9,738 bases of DNA from an uncultured Oscillibacter sp. (lineage in GTDB: Bacteria > Bacillota > Clostridia > Oscillospirales > Oscillospiraceae), in contig CAJTZI010000062.1 of NCBI GenBank assembly GCA_910584075.1, forward strand, positions 1-9,738. The letters are read 5' to 3'. Every line of letters begins with the position of its first letter. Position 1 is the first letter of the stretch. Position numbers and translations under genes: made by a program. The notes under the pieces are model-generated. The model saw nothing but the letters and a program-made list of their open reading frames with translations. It searched no databases and was not told the DNA's origin. Below are positions 1 through 6,382 of the stretch, piece by piece.

Positions 1-120
1 GGGAATTGTGACAATGCTTATCAATGCCGGCAATTTATGGAAAGTAACGGGTGTGAAGGCTGCAAGGGTAAAAACTATAAAGAAAATCTTATTGATTATG
101 GAGGATATTGGAACACACAG
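1..120 (+). CDS. Cysteine-rich protein fragment of unknown function, open at the left edge
   Basis: Frame 1 is open from the first base and reads as a plausible hydrophilic protein with four cysteines (residues 3, 9, 18 and 21, the last two as CEGC), followed by a Lys/Asn/Tyr-rich tail. The pattern suggests a small metal-binding segment such as those in phage or plasmid proteins, but I do not recognise the family. The stretch is visibly more AT-rich than the DNA to its right. The frame continues formally to 474, but after about 120 it only reads the antisense of a flotillin gene, so the true protein ends or is broken there. The opposite strand is also open through this stretch and gives a hydrophobic peptide, so the coding direction is not certain. 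Confidence 0.3.
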
Positions 121-548
121 GGCTCCTTGAGGGACAGCGTGCCGATGATCTCCCGCATATTGCCCTGGAGGGAGTCCTGGAGATCCCGGGTGATGTCCAC
201 GGCCTTCTTGTTCAGAAAGTTCTTGGCCGCCAGCTTGATGCCCTCCGGCGTGGGGGAGATGCGGACCTTGGCCACGGCATCCACGTTGACGTTGATGAAG
301 TCGTTGGTAGGGACGGACTGCTCGGTCTTGATGTCCACGGTCATCTGGCCCAGGTACAGCTTATCCAGCCGCTCAAAGAAGGGAATTTTGATGCCGGCCC
401 GGCCGATGAGGATCTTGCCGTCCTTTTTCAGGCCGGAGATGATGTACGCCTGGTCCGGCGGGGCCTTGACATAGCCCATCAGCAGCAGGACCAGCAGAAT
501 CGCCACCGCGATCACAATGGGCAGGAAGGATAAAATGGCGTCAAGCAT
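96..548 (-). CDS. Flotillin-like SPFH protein, 3'-truncated N-terminal fragment
   Basis: The N-terminus has one hydrophobic membrane segment (residues about 4-25), then the start of an SPFH/band-7 domain: a KAPPDQAYIISG-type strand, an IGRAGIKIPFFERLDKLYL stretch and a QSVPTNDFINVNVDAVAKVRI stretch typical of bacterial flotillins (FloT/YuaG type). Flotillins scaffold membrane microdomains and are usually near 500 residues. Here homology stops after residue 142 (GTLSLKE); the last eight codons (PCVFQYPP) and the stop come from foreign AT-rich DNA. The rest of SPFH and the whole coiled-coil domain are missing. The start is supported by AGGAGG seven bases upstream of the ATG. As it stands it would encode a membrane-anchored stub, probably non-functional, unless the break is an assembly join. 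Confidence 0.85.
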   Translation of the reverse strand: MLDAILSFLPIVIAVAILLVLLLMGYVKAPPDQAYIISGLKKDGKILIGRAGIKIPFFERLDKLYLGQMTVDIKTEQSVPTNDFINVNVDAVAKVRISPTPEGIKLAAKNFLNKKAVDITRDLQDSLQGNMREIIGTLSLKEPCVFQYPP

Positions 549-661
549 ATTGGGGACCTCCTCTACAAATTGTTTTTTTGGATATTGCTATCCTATGTGA
601 AGGACGGGGTTTTTTGCCGCCGTTTTCACCAGCCTGACAAAAATCGACATTCTTCTTTTTT

Positions 662-690
662 ATCATACCACGTTCCAAACTCCGGCACAA
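662..690 (-). promoter_or_regulatory. Putative sigma-A promoter of the flotillin gene
   Basis: On the minus strand TTGTGC (685-690) and TATGAT (662-667) are 17 bases apart, about 110 bases before the flotillin ATG. It begins directly behind the stop codon of the membrane-protein gene at 694, so flotillin may have its own promoter as well as read-through from the blaI unit. I see no strong terminator between the two genes. The leader contains an imperfect hairpin (about 598-635). Confidence 0.4.
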
Positions 691-693
691 GGG

Positions 694-1317
694 TCAAAAT
701 TCCCCAGGGCCGCCGGGGGCAGGGGGAAAGGGCGGCGGCGCGGCGTCCTGAAAGGCGCGGCGCAGCTGGAACAGATAGAGCATGAGGGCGATGCCCAAAA
801 GGGCGTACGCCAGGGCCAGGGTGATCACCGCGCTGTCCGCCAGCCCATCCGCCAGCCACCCGGGCCGCGGCAGATGGGGCGACAGGGCGATGGCGGTGAC
901 CAGAACGGTCTGCACCGTGCGGCAGAGGCGGATTTTCCCGCTCAGGTCCGCCGCCTCCGGCTCCCGGCACCGGACCTTTGCCAGGGCTGCCAAATCCGTG
1001 AGGAACTGGAAGAGGAAATAGAGCTGAGCCACGGCCGCTACCATGTCCAGAGGCGGGAACTGCCCGTCCACATCCATGCCGGCCCAGGAGGCCAGCCAGT
1101 CCGCCCCGGTCCACAGGGCCAGCAGGATGCCAAGGGGCCGCAGGAGGGCCAAATCCCGCCGCTCCTCCTTCAGCTCGTCGATGGCACGGAGAAACAGCAG
1201 CCACCCCGCGAACCGGGGCAGGATGCTCACATTTCCCAGATTGAAGTCCAGATTCAAAAAGAGGTAGCCCCAGGCGGCGCAGGAGAGACCCTTGTATAAG
1301 CTGGATCGGTCCGTCAT
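694..1317 (-). CDS. Polytopic membrane protein of unknown function, coupled to the M56 peptidase
   Basis: This 207-residue protein has about five or six hydrophobic segments (roughly residues 5-20, 30-47, 57-80, 88-112, 131-149 and 158-185) and a Pro/Gly-rich tail ending in PAPGGPGEF. No catalytic motif or family is recognised. Its ATG overlaps the TGA of the M56 gene as ATGA, and AAGGAGG (1324-1330) lies six bases upstream inside the end of that gene, so translation is probably coupled and the two products made together. This points to a partner or accessory role for the M56 sensor/protease in the membrane, for example as its substrate or as an output target of the BlaI circuit; that is inference from position only. 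Confidence 0.8.
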   Translation of the reverse strand: MTDRSSLYKGLSCAAWGYLFLNLDFNLGNVSILPRFAGWLLFLRAIDELKEERRDLALLRPLGILLALWTGADWLASWAGMDVDGQFPPLDMVAAVAQLYFLFQFLTDLAALAKVRCREPEAADLSGKIRLCRTVQTVLVTAIALSPHLPRPGWLADGLADSAVITLALAYALLGIALMLYLFQLRRAFQDAAPPPFPPAPGGPGEF

Positions 1318-3323
1318 GGGAGGCCTCCTTCCACGACGAGCAGCGTCAGCTCCCCGATTTTTTCGCCATTGAGGTAGAAGTCCGCGGCGCAGCAGTCCGG
1401 GGGCGGATACACCCAGGGCTCGCTTCCGCCGCTTCCTCCTACGCCGCCTCCGCCCAAGCGAATCTCATCGCCGTGCATGGCCCAGTCGAAGTCGTCTCTA
1501 AAGCCCCAAATGCTGCCCGTGGAGTTGGAGCCGCTGGAATTTCCCATGCCCCTTTGCAGCTCCGGCCGCTCCCCGCCCGCCTCCATGGGGGCGCAGGAGG
1601 CTCCCACGCTGAGGATAGACGCCCGGTCTGCCGGGTCCCCGGTGTAGACGGCGGTGAGATCTATGCTGTAATAACCGTTGATAAACTGCCCGCCGGGTTT
1701 TGGGGTGGTGTCGAAGGTCCAGGCGTTGCTGAGGAAAGCGCCCATCCGCACAGACCTCACCTCCGCGTAAGCGACGGTCTGATACCGCATCCGCAGGGTG
1801 AAGTCCCCGCACTGCGCCTCATAGGTCCAGGCGGGGAGTCCCAGGTTTCCGGTGTCCCTCTCATCTCCCTGCACCACCTGGAAATCCCCCAGGGGCAGAA
1901 TGACCCAGCGGTCCCCCTGCTTCTCCGCCCGGAGGGGCTGGATGGCCAGATACCGGCTGTGAACGGTGCCATCCCAGGGGGGCAGCTCTTTTTCGACCCA
2001 CGGCGCGATGGTGTCGGGCTCCAGCACCAGCAATCCCTCGTAAGCGCCGTTCTCCACAGGGCGGAGGTTGTAAAGCCGGTAGCCGGACTGCCGGTCCACA
2101 GTGAAGCTCTCCAGCCGTGGCATCCTGACGCTGTCCCAGCTCTCCAGCCGGGAGGCCCGCCGCATGCGGGCGCTGATCCACAGCCGGTCCTGGTCCTCCA
2201 GGGGGGTGCACATGGCCAGGTAGACGGGGTTCTCCGCCAGCATTGCCTTGGCGTAGGTGTCAAAGGCACCGGCGTAGGTGGTGCAGGGGGTGGTGCGGGC
2301 GGAGGCCATGGCGGCGTAGGGACGCAGCCGCTGGGGGAGGGGGCCGCGCGCTCCCGTATAGACGCTCTGGGCCCGGGTGCCCACAAGGCAGGGGCCCGCC
2401 AGCACCAGCACTGCGCACACGCCCACCAGGGCCATTCCGGCGGGGTATCTCTTGAACCGGGCGATGGCCTCAATCCGGCGGCGGATATTTTTCCCGCCGT
2501 TTGCCATGGAGGAGGTGCCGGGAGTGCGGGCGTATTTCTCGTTGGCCATGGAGAGGAGGATGCGGCCGTAGTCCCGCCGGTCCTCTCCCTCCAGCCGCTC
2601 CAGCGCCCGCTGGTCGCACAGGGACTCCAGATCGTTACCCGCCAGGTCCGCGCAGTACCACAGCAGGGGGTTGCACCAGTGGACGCACCGCAGGAGGCAG
2701 ATCAAAAGCCCCCAGGCGGCGTCGCGGTGCCCAAGGTGCAGCAGCTCGTGGAGGAGAACCTTTTCATCCGTCTCCTCCCCGGCCGGCAGGGCCAGCACGG
2801 GCCGAAGTACCCCGCAGATGAAGGCGGAAGGAAGCCCCTCCACCTCCACGGCGGGGCAGACAGGCAGGCCGTACCGCTCCGCCGTCTCCCGAATCAGGGC
2901 GGCCCGGGCCTCCCCGGCGGGTGTCCCCCGCCGCAGGGCCAGCCGCAGGCGGAGGTAGGAGACGGCGTACCGGCCCAGGAAAAACACTGTGCCTGCCAGA
3001 TACACGGCGTAGGCCCACTCCGCCCCGGTCCGGGGAGGTCCTGCAAACTGGGGCAGGGGCACGGGGACGGAGGCCCGGGCCAGCGCGCCGAACTCCTCTG
3101 TGAGGAGAGAACGCAGAAACTCCACCGCCAAGGGCCAATTCATCAGGGCATACCGCCCCCCAAGGCCCGCGGGGACCGCCAGCACCAGGGCCAGCACTCC
3201 CCACGCGGCAAACTGCCACCGGGGAGACAGCTTGTCCCGCAGCATGGCCTTGACGGCCAGCAGCACCACCGCCGCCCCGGAGGCGGTGAGGGTCTGTAAC
3301 AGGAATGACCAAATATCGGACAT
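1314..3323 (-). CDS. M56 (BlaR1/MecR1-type) membrane metallopeptidase with a non-penicillin-binding C-terminal domain
   Basis: The N-terminal half matches the M56 family: membrane segments near residues 7-27, 37-55 and 103-118, a cytoplasmic zinc-protease domain with HELLH (192-196), the likely third zinc ligand Glu233 in ESLCDQRAL, and a further membrane helix at about 296-313. In BlaR1/MecR1 this protease, once triggered, leads to loss of the BlaI/MecI repressor. The C-terminal part (about 320-669) should lie outside the cell. It has no SxxK, SxN or KTG signature of penicillin-binding sensors, so a beta-lactam signal is unlikely. Its first half (about 350-485, helix then strands ending in DRWVILPLGDFQVVQ) vaguely resembles an NTF2-like fold, and the second half has a Gly/Ser-rich loop (622-633) and a CC pair (643-644). 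AGGAGG lies five bases before the ATG. It follows blaI and overlaps the next gene. The family call is firm; the signal is unknown. Confidence 0.9.
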   Translation of the reverse strand: MSDIWSFLLQTLTASGAAVVLLAVKAMLRDKLSPRWQFAAWGVLALVLAVPAGLGGRYALMNWPLAVEFLRSLLTEEFGALARASVPVPLPQFAGPPRTGAEWAYAVYLAGTVFFLGRYAVSYLRLRLALRRGTPAGEARAALIRETAERYGLPVCPAVEVEGLPSAFICGVLRPVLALPAGEETDEKVLLHELLHLGHRDAAWGLLICLLRCVHWCNPLLWYCADLAGNDLESLCDQRALERLEGEDRRDYGRILLSMANEKYARTPGTSSMANGGKNIRRRIEAIARFKRYPAGMALVGVCAVLVLAGPCLVGTRAQSVYTGARGPLPQRLRPYAAMASARTTPCTTYAGAFDTYAKAMLAENPVYLAMCTPLEDQDRLWISARMRRASRLESWDSVRMPRLESFTVDRQSGYRLYNLRPVENGAYEGLLVLEPDTIAPWVEKELPPWDGTVHSRYLAIQPLRAEKQGDRWVILPLGDFQVVQGDERDTGNLGLPAWTYEAQCGDFTLRMRYQTVAYAEVRSVRMGAFLSNAWTFDTTPKPGGQFINGYYSIDLTAVYTGDPADRASILSVGASCAPMEAGGERPELQRGMGNSSGSNSTGSIWGFRDDFDWAMHGDEIRLGGGGVGGSGGSEPWVYPPPDCCAADFYLNGEKIGELTLLVVEGGLP

Positions 3324-3449
3324 AGAGACCTCCTAATCTGTGGGACCGTTTTGGACAGCGCCGCGTTGCCGAGCGGCAGGCGGAGAGACCGCCTATATCC
3401 GTAACGCGATAAAGCTCTTTTTGGATACTTTCTCTCTCAAGAAAAAGTA

Positions 3450-3815
3450 TCACACCTCCATCTCGTCCAGCAGCCGTCGCAGTTCCTCACGCTCCCGGGG
3501 AGAGATGGGGCTCTCCTTCAAAAACGCCGCCACCAGATCCCCGGCGGCCCCCCGGTAGACCCGCCGGAGAAAGGTCTCCCGCTCCCGGGACTGGCAGTCC
3601 TCCCGGCTCAGGGCGGCCCGGTAGACATGGGGAGAGCCATCCTTGCGGATGGACACCAGCCCCTTGGCCTCCATGCGGGTGAGATAGGTCAAAACTGTGT
3701 TCCGGCTCCAGCCGGTCTCCGGCCGCAGGGCCTCCGTCAATTCGCCCAGTGTGCTGCCGCCGGAGGCCCACAGGGCGGTGAGAACCGTCCACTCCCGATC
3801 CGATAAATTCGCCAT
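3450..3815 (-). CDS. blaI: BlaI/MecI/CopY-family transcriptional repressor
   Basis: At 121 residues it has the usual BlaI/MecI length. It opens with LSDREWTVLTALWASG, typical of the first helix of the winged-helix domain, followed by the recognition region GWSRNTVLTYLTRMEAKGLV and a wing around SIRKDGSPHVYRA. The C-terminal part (about 72-121) is the helical dimerisation domain. In BlaI and MecI the induced cleavage falls at an Asn-Phe pair near residue 101; the equivalent place here appears to read Ala97-Phe98, so inactivation may differ in detail. AGGAGG (3823-3828) lies seven bases before the ATG and overlaps a BlaI-type operator, predicting strong autorepression. The adjacent M56 gene is the expected partner. 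The symbol is by family; no beta-lactamase gene is present. Confidence 0.92.
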   Translation of the reverse strand: MANLSDREWTVLTALWASGGSTLGELTEALRPETGWSRNTVLTYLTRMEAKGLVSIRKDGSPHVYRAALSREDCQSRERETFLRRVYRGAAGDLVAAFLKESPISPREREELRRLLDEMEV

Positions 3816-3823
3816 GGCAACCC

Positions 3824-3866
3824 CTCCTACAAGTGTAGTCGTATCAATATACTACACTTGTAGGAG
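3824..3866. promoter_or_regulatory. Paired BlaI-type operators in a perfect 16-bp inverted repeat
   Basis: Two 16-base arms (3824-3839 and 3851-3866) are exact reverse complements around an 11-base spacer. Each arm is itself a near-palindrome, CTACAAGTGTAG (3827-3838) and CTACACTTGTAG (3852-3863), fitting the TACA/TGTA core of BlaI/MecI operators. The site centres are 25 bp apart, which suits two repressor dimers on nearby faces of the helix. The left site overlaps the blaI Shine-Dalgarno sequence and the right one covers the -10 element and part of the spacer. Confidence 0.88.
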
Positions 3867-3877
3867 CGGGATGTCAA
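3849..3877 (-). promoter_or_regulatory. Sigma-A promoter of the blaI-M56-membrane-protein operon
   Basis: On the minus strand a perfect TTGACA (3872-3877) is followed after 17 bases by TAGTAT (3849-3854). The -10 box and part of the spacer lie within the right-hand BlaI operator, so bound repressor would block RNA polymerase. The start point should fall near 3842, giving a leader of about 26 bases. The -35 box almost touches the terminator of the upstream operon. Confidence 0.85.
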
Positions 3878-3878
3878 G

Positions 3879-3917
3879 AAAAACCGTCACCGCGGCTTGG
3901 CCGCGGTGACGGTTTTT
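3879..3917. terminator. Bidirectional-looking intrinsic terminator after the ECF S-component gene
   Basis: A perfect 12-bp GC-rich stem (CCGTCACCGCGG at 3884-3895 pairing with 3901-3912, loop CTTGG) is flanked by five A on the left and five T on the right. Read on the minus strand it ends the kinase-DUF3842-ECF operon 16 bases after its last stop codon, insulating the blaI promoter immediately beyond. The symmetric A/T flanks would also work on the plus strand. Confidence 0.9.
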
Positions 3918-3933
3918 GAGGTCTTTAGCGTTT

Positions 3934-4485
3934 TCAGGCGGGAAGAGGGGCCGTCCGCCCGAGGAAGCCGGCCCGTTTCAGGGCCATCACCAGCAGGGGG
4001 ATCAGCGCGATATGGACGACGATGCCCGGAATGGCCTTGAGAAACGCCCCGGCCATGAACATCTCCCAGGTGAAGGGCTCCCCGGACACGCCGCTGAGGA
4101 TCACCCGGGCGACGCCCCAGACCACCCGGCCCGCCAGCATGGCGGTCAGAAGGGACACGTAGATGTTCCCAACCCTCTTGGGCAGGGCACGGTACAGCAG
4201 GCCGGACACCAGCCCGTAGGCCGCCAGCTCAAAGCACATGGCCAGACCCGTGGGGTAGAGAGGGGGCTTGTGGAACAGGAAGAAGCGCAGCAGCGGCACC
4301 ACGGCTCCCACCGCCATGGCCCACCAGGGGCCGCAGAGGAAGCCCGCCAGCAGCACAGGGATGTGCATGGGGCTCAGGGCGCTGCCGATCTGGGGAATCT
4401 GCCCCGTCAGGAAGGGCAGGACCAGGCACAGGGCCAGACAGACCGCCGCTGTGACCAGGTTCTTGGTGTTGAGATTTTTCATCAT
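3934..4485 (-). CDS. ECF-type transporter substrate-binding (S) component, substrate unknown
   Basis: The 183-residue protein is almost entirely hydrophobic, with about five to six membrane helices. It carries the typical ECF S-component pattern early on: an N-terminal TKNLVTAAVCLALCLVLPF helix, then LSPMHIPVLLAGFLCGPWWA, found in members that capture vitamins or related small molecules for uptake with a shared EcfA/EcfT energising module. No EcfA or EcfT gene is in the window, so it probably uses a module encoded elsewhere. GGGAG lies six bases before the first of two consecutive ATGs. It is the last gene of the operon before the terminator at 3879-3917. Linkage to a kinase suggests that the imported compound may be phosphorylated on entry, which is inference. 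Confidence 0.8.
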   Translation of the reverse strand: MMKNLNTKNLVTAAVCLALCLVLPFLTGQIPQIGSALSPMHIPVLLAGFLCGPWWAMAVGAVVPLLRFFLFHKPPLYPTGLAMCFELAAYGLVSGLLYRALPKRVGNIYVSLLTAMLAGRVVWGVARVILSGVSGEPFTWEMFMAGAFLKAIPGIVVHIALIPLLVMALKRAGFLGRTAPLPA

Positions 4486-4602
4486 GCTGTTCTCCCTTTC
4501 AAATGTGTCTGCCGTCTTGAACGGGAGGCCGCGCCTTCATGGCGCGATTGTCTGCGGGGGATCTATATGAATCTCCGGCTTGGCCGGGGAATTGCGCGGG
4601 GA
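4486..4602 (-). other. Structured intergenic leader before the ECF S-component gene
   Basis: This 117-base gap inside an otherwise overlapping operon can form at least three short hairpins on the minus strand: CCGG/CCGG around CCAAG (about 4575-4590), CGCGCC/GGCGCG around ATGAA (about 4530-4546), and CCGT/ACGG around TCAAG (about 4513-4526). ECF S-component genes often sit behind riboswitches, but I do not recognise conserved cores of the TPP, cobalamin, folate, preQ1 or FMN classes here, so no class is assigned. Confidence 0.35.
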
Positions 4603-5016
4603 TCAGGGCTCCGGACACATGGCCCGCAGCAGCTCCACCGCCTCGTCCATGAGTTTGGAGAGGGTCATGGACTGGGTGCCCACTACCACATTGCTGCACT
4701 GGTTTACCGGCAGCAGCAGCTTCCGGGCGGGGCTCTGGCCCACAGCCACAGCCATGGCGGGGGTCACCTCTCCCATCAGGGAGTCGGCGGCCAGGATGCC
4801 GATGGGGCCGGTGATGACGTCGGCGTCCCGGCAGTTCACCACCACCGGATTCTCCCCGGTGGCGCCGGCGTCCGCCCCGGCCTTCAGCATGGCGGAGGTG
4901 GCGATGGCGTTGGTGCCTATGGCGACGACGCCGCAGGGCAGGGCGGCGGCCTTGATCCGCTCGATGAGCACCTGGCCCATGCGGCCGCTCTGGCCGTCGA
5001 TCACGACTACTTTCAT
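4603..5016 (-). CDS. DUF3842 family protein, Rossmann-like
   Basis: The 137-residue protein begins MKVVVIDGQSGRMGQVL, a Rossmann-type strand and glycine-rich turn (GxxGxxG-like, residues 8-14) suggesting nucleotide or dinucleotide binding. It continues with VVAIGTNAIATSAMLKAGA, VVVNCRDADVITGPIGIL and a C-terminal helix. Length and motifs fit the DUF3842 family of Clostridia, whose function I do not know. The ATG overlaps the TGA of the kinase-like gene (ATGA), with GGAGGT (5023-5028) six bases upstream, so the two are translationally coupled. Downstream is the ECF S component. Conserved cysteines at 62 and 107 could be structural or catalytic. A cofactor-sensing or modifying role linked to the kinase is inference. 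Confidence 0.85.
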   Translation of the reverse strand: MKVVVIDGQSGRMGQVLIERIKAAALPCGVVAIGTNAIATSAMLKAGADAGATGENPVVVNCRDADVITGPIGILAADSLMGEVTPAMAVAVGQSPARKLLLPVNQCSNVVVGTQSMTLSKLMDEAVELLRAMCPEP

Positions 5017-6092
5017 GTGTCCACCTCCAGAATCAGATCACACCGGCCCGGCGCGTCCGTGGCGTCAAAGTACCGCTGTTCCAGGGGAATCCAGGTGCTG
5101 AAAAACCGCGCCTGCGCCTCCGGGTCGTTCCGACTCCGGATGCGGGCCCTTTGCGTCTCTGGGGAGACGCGCAGAAAGGCGGAGAGATCATAGCCGTCCG
5201 CCAGAGCCGGGTGCATACTGTACGCCCCCTCCACAATATTCAACGCCCCGGGAGCCATTGGAACCGGGCCGCCCGCCGTCCGGGTATGGCAGTCATAGGG
5301 CTGGTACTGGACAATCTCCCCCCGGGTCAGGGGCAGCAGGACCTCCTGAGAAAACCGCTCATAGTCCACGTTGCCGCCGGGTTCCGCCAGCCGCTTCTCT
5401 GTCCGCTGTTCCGGGCGGAGGAAGAAGTCGTCCATATGGAATACGCGGCTGTCCGGGCAGATCCGCACCAGCAGGGCCGCCAGGGTGGTCTTGCCCGCGG
5501 CGCTGCCGCCTTCCAGGGCGAGAAGGACTTGCTTTTTTTTCGCCAGCTGCCGGTCCAGGCCGGACAGCAGGGGCAGGAGCGGAACGTATTCCCGCCGGAC
5601 CACCCGGTAGGCCGGGGCGTAGGCGGCGCGGAATTCCTCCGAGTGGTGGCAGGGGGGACATCCGGCCGCCCGCCATGCTTCCACGGCCTGGGCCGTCTCC
5701 TCCCGGGAGAAGGGCAGCCGCCCCTCCTGGGCCAGGGTCAAAAGGCAGAGGAGCTTTTCCTCCAGTGCCGCCCCGTTTCCGGCGGGGGCCCCGGCGGACA
5801 GGGCAAAGAGCCGGAACAGCGCCCGGGGAGTGAGGCCGGTCTCCGCCAGAGTCCGCAGGTGCAGGCGGCAGAAAGGGCCGTCCAGCATTTCCGGGGCAGA
5901 GCTGCTGTCTTCGGCAGGCAGCAGCGCCAGTTCCTTCTGAATGAGGCGGAGGCCCGCCGCCTCGTCCGTAACAAAGTGACCGCAGCCGAACACGCTCTGG
6001 TGCAGAGCCTTCAGCAGGTCCTGGGGACGCAGGGCGGGATAAGCGCTGCACTGGGCCAGCAGAAATTCAGTCGTGGACCGGAGGTCGTTCAT
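5013..6092 (-). CDS. Uridine-kinase-like P-loop kinase with an uncharacterised N-terminal domain
   Basis: I start at the ATG at 6092 (MNDLRSTTEFLLAQ), which has GAGG upstream, rather than a longer in-frame start that would lie over the promoter; this gives 359 residues. Residues about 1-180 form a domain with LHQSVFGCGHF (30-40) that I know only from fused Firmicute kinases. From about 185 a uridine kinase/phosphoribulokinase-type domain follows: P-loop GGSAAGKT (195-202), HMDDFFLRP (219-227), NVDYERF (241-247), IVEGAYSMHP (286-295) and the arginine-rich lid RIRSRND (317-323). It should phosphorylate a nucleoside or another small hydroxyl compound with ATP, but MDDFF rather than the uridine-kinase DSYY type leaves the substrate open. 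It is first in an operon with DUF3842 and an ECF S component. Confidence 0.85.
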   Translation of the reverse strand: MNDLRSTTEFLLAQCSAYPALRPQDLLKALHQSVFGCGHFVTDEAAGLRLIQKELALLPAEDSSSAPEMLDGPFCRLHLRTLAETGLTPRALFRLFALSAGAPAGNGAALEEKLLCLLTLAQEGRLPFSREETAQAVEAWRAAGCPPCHHSEEFRAAYAPAYRVVRREYVPLLPLLSGLDRQLAKKKQVLLALEGGSAAGKTTLAALLVRICPDSRVFHMDDFFLRPEQRTEKRLAEPGGNVDYERFSQEVLLPLTRGEIVQYQPYDCHTRTAGGPVPMAPGALNIVEGAYSMHPALADGYDLSAFLRVSPETQRARIRSRNDPEAQARFFSTWIPLEQRYFDATDAPGRCDLILEVDT

Positions 6093-6126
6093 GGGGTTCC
6101 TCGCTTTCGGAGACTGTATTTTCTCT

Positions 6127-6157
6127 ATTATACAGCATGGAGCGGGGTCCAAGTCAA
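6127..6157 (-). promoter_or_regulatory. Putative sigma-A promoter of the kinase-DUF3842-ECF operon
   Basis: On the minus strand TTGACT (6152-6157) precedes a perfect TATAAT (6127-6132) with a 19-base spacer, slightly longer than ideal. It lies 35 bases before the chosen ATG, which supports that start. Between this promoter and the hairpin at 6280 I see no gene. Confidence 0.6.
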
Positions 6158-6279
6158 GCGTTGATCGAAAAACTTCCGCGCAGCATTTGCGCTCGTAGAT
6201 GTCTGCAAATTTTCCCCTCTGGCAAAATGACAGCCCAGACCGCGATGCAGTCAGCCTGTGCCGCGGAACACATGCGCCG

Positions 6280-6312
6280 AAAGAGGAGACACGCTGTGCG
6301 TGTCTCCTCTTT
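6280..6312. terminator. Perfect 15-bp hairpin downstream of the chemotaxis receptor gene
   Basis: AAAGAGGAGACACGC (6280-6294) pairs exactly with 6298-6312 around a three-base TGT loop. It lies about 70 bases beyond the receptor stop codon and before the kinase promoter, so it probably ends the receptor transcript. The T tracts are only three bases long on either strand, weaker than a classical intrinsic terminator; it may act in both directions or as a 3' end stabiliser. Confidence 0.6.
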
Positions 6313-6382
6313 GAATGTAAGCGCCCGCGTTCAAACCCTTGACCGTGGGGGGCCGTGTACGCTCCTCTTTCCGCGGAGATGC

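Noticed and set aside
121..474. Continuation of the left-edge cysteine-rich frame
   Set aside because: After about 120 it only translates the antisense of flotillin, so no fusion protein is proposed.
1473..3299. 608-codon open frame on the plus strand
   Set aside because: It is the antisense shadow of the M56 gene in GC-rich DNA; low-complexity Gly/His/Gln-rich translation, no family motif and no ribosome binding site.
3424..3451. Hairpin GATACTTT/AAAGTATC at the end of blaI
   Set aside because: Only eight paired bases, no T tract on either strand, and the operon continues into the M56 gene; not called as terminator or attenuator.
3916..5193. 425-codon open frame on the plus strand
   Set aside because: Antisense of three recognisable minus-strand genes and it reads through the terminator; the translation resembles no family.
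5151..6164. 337-codon open frame on the plus strand
   Set aside because: Antisense of the kinase-like gene; Gly/Gln-rich artefact of biased codon positions.
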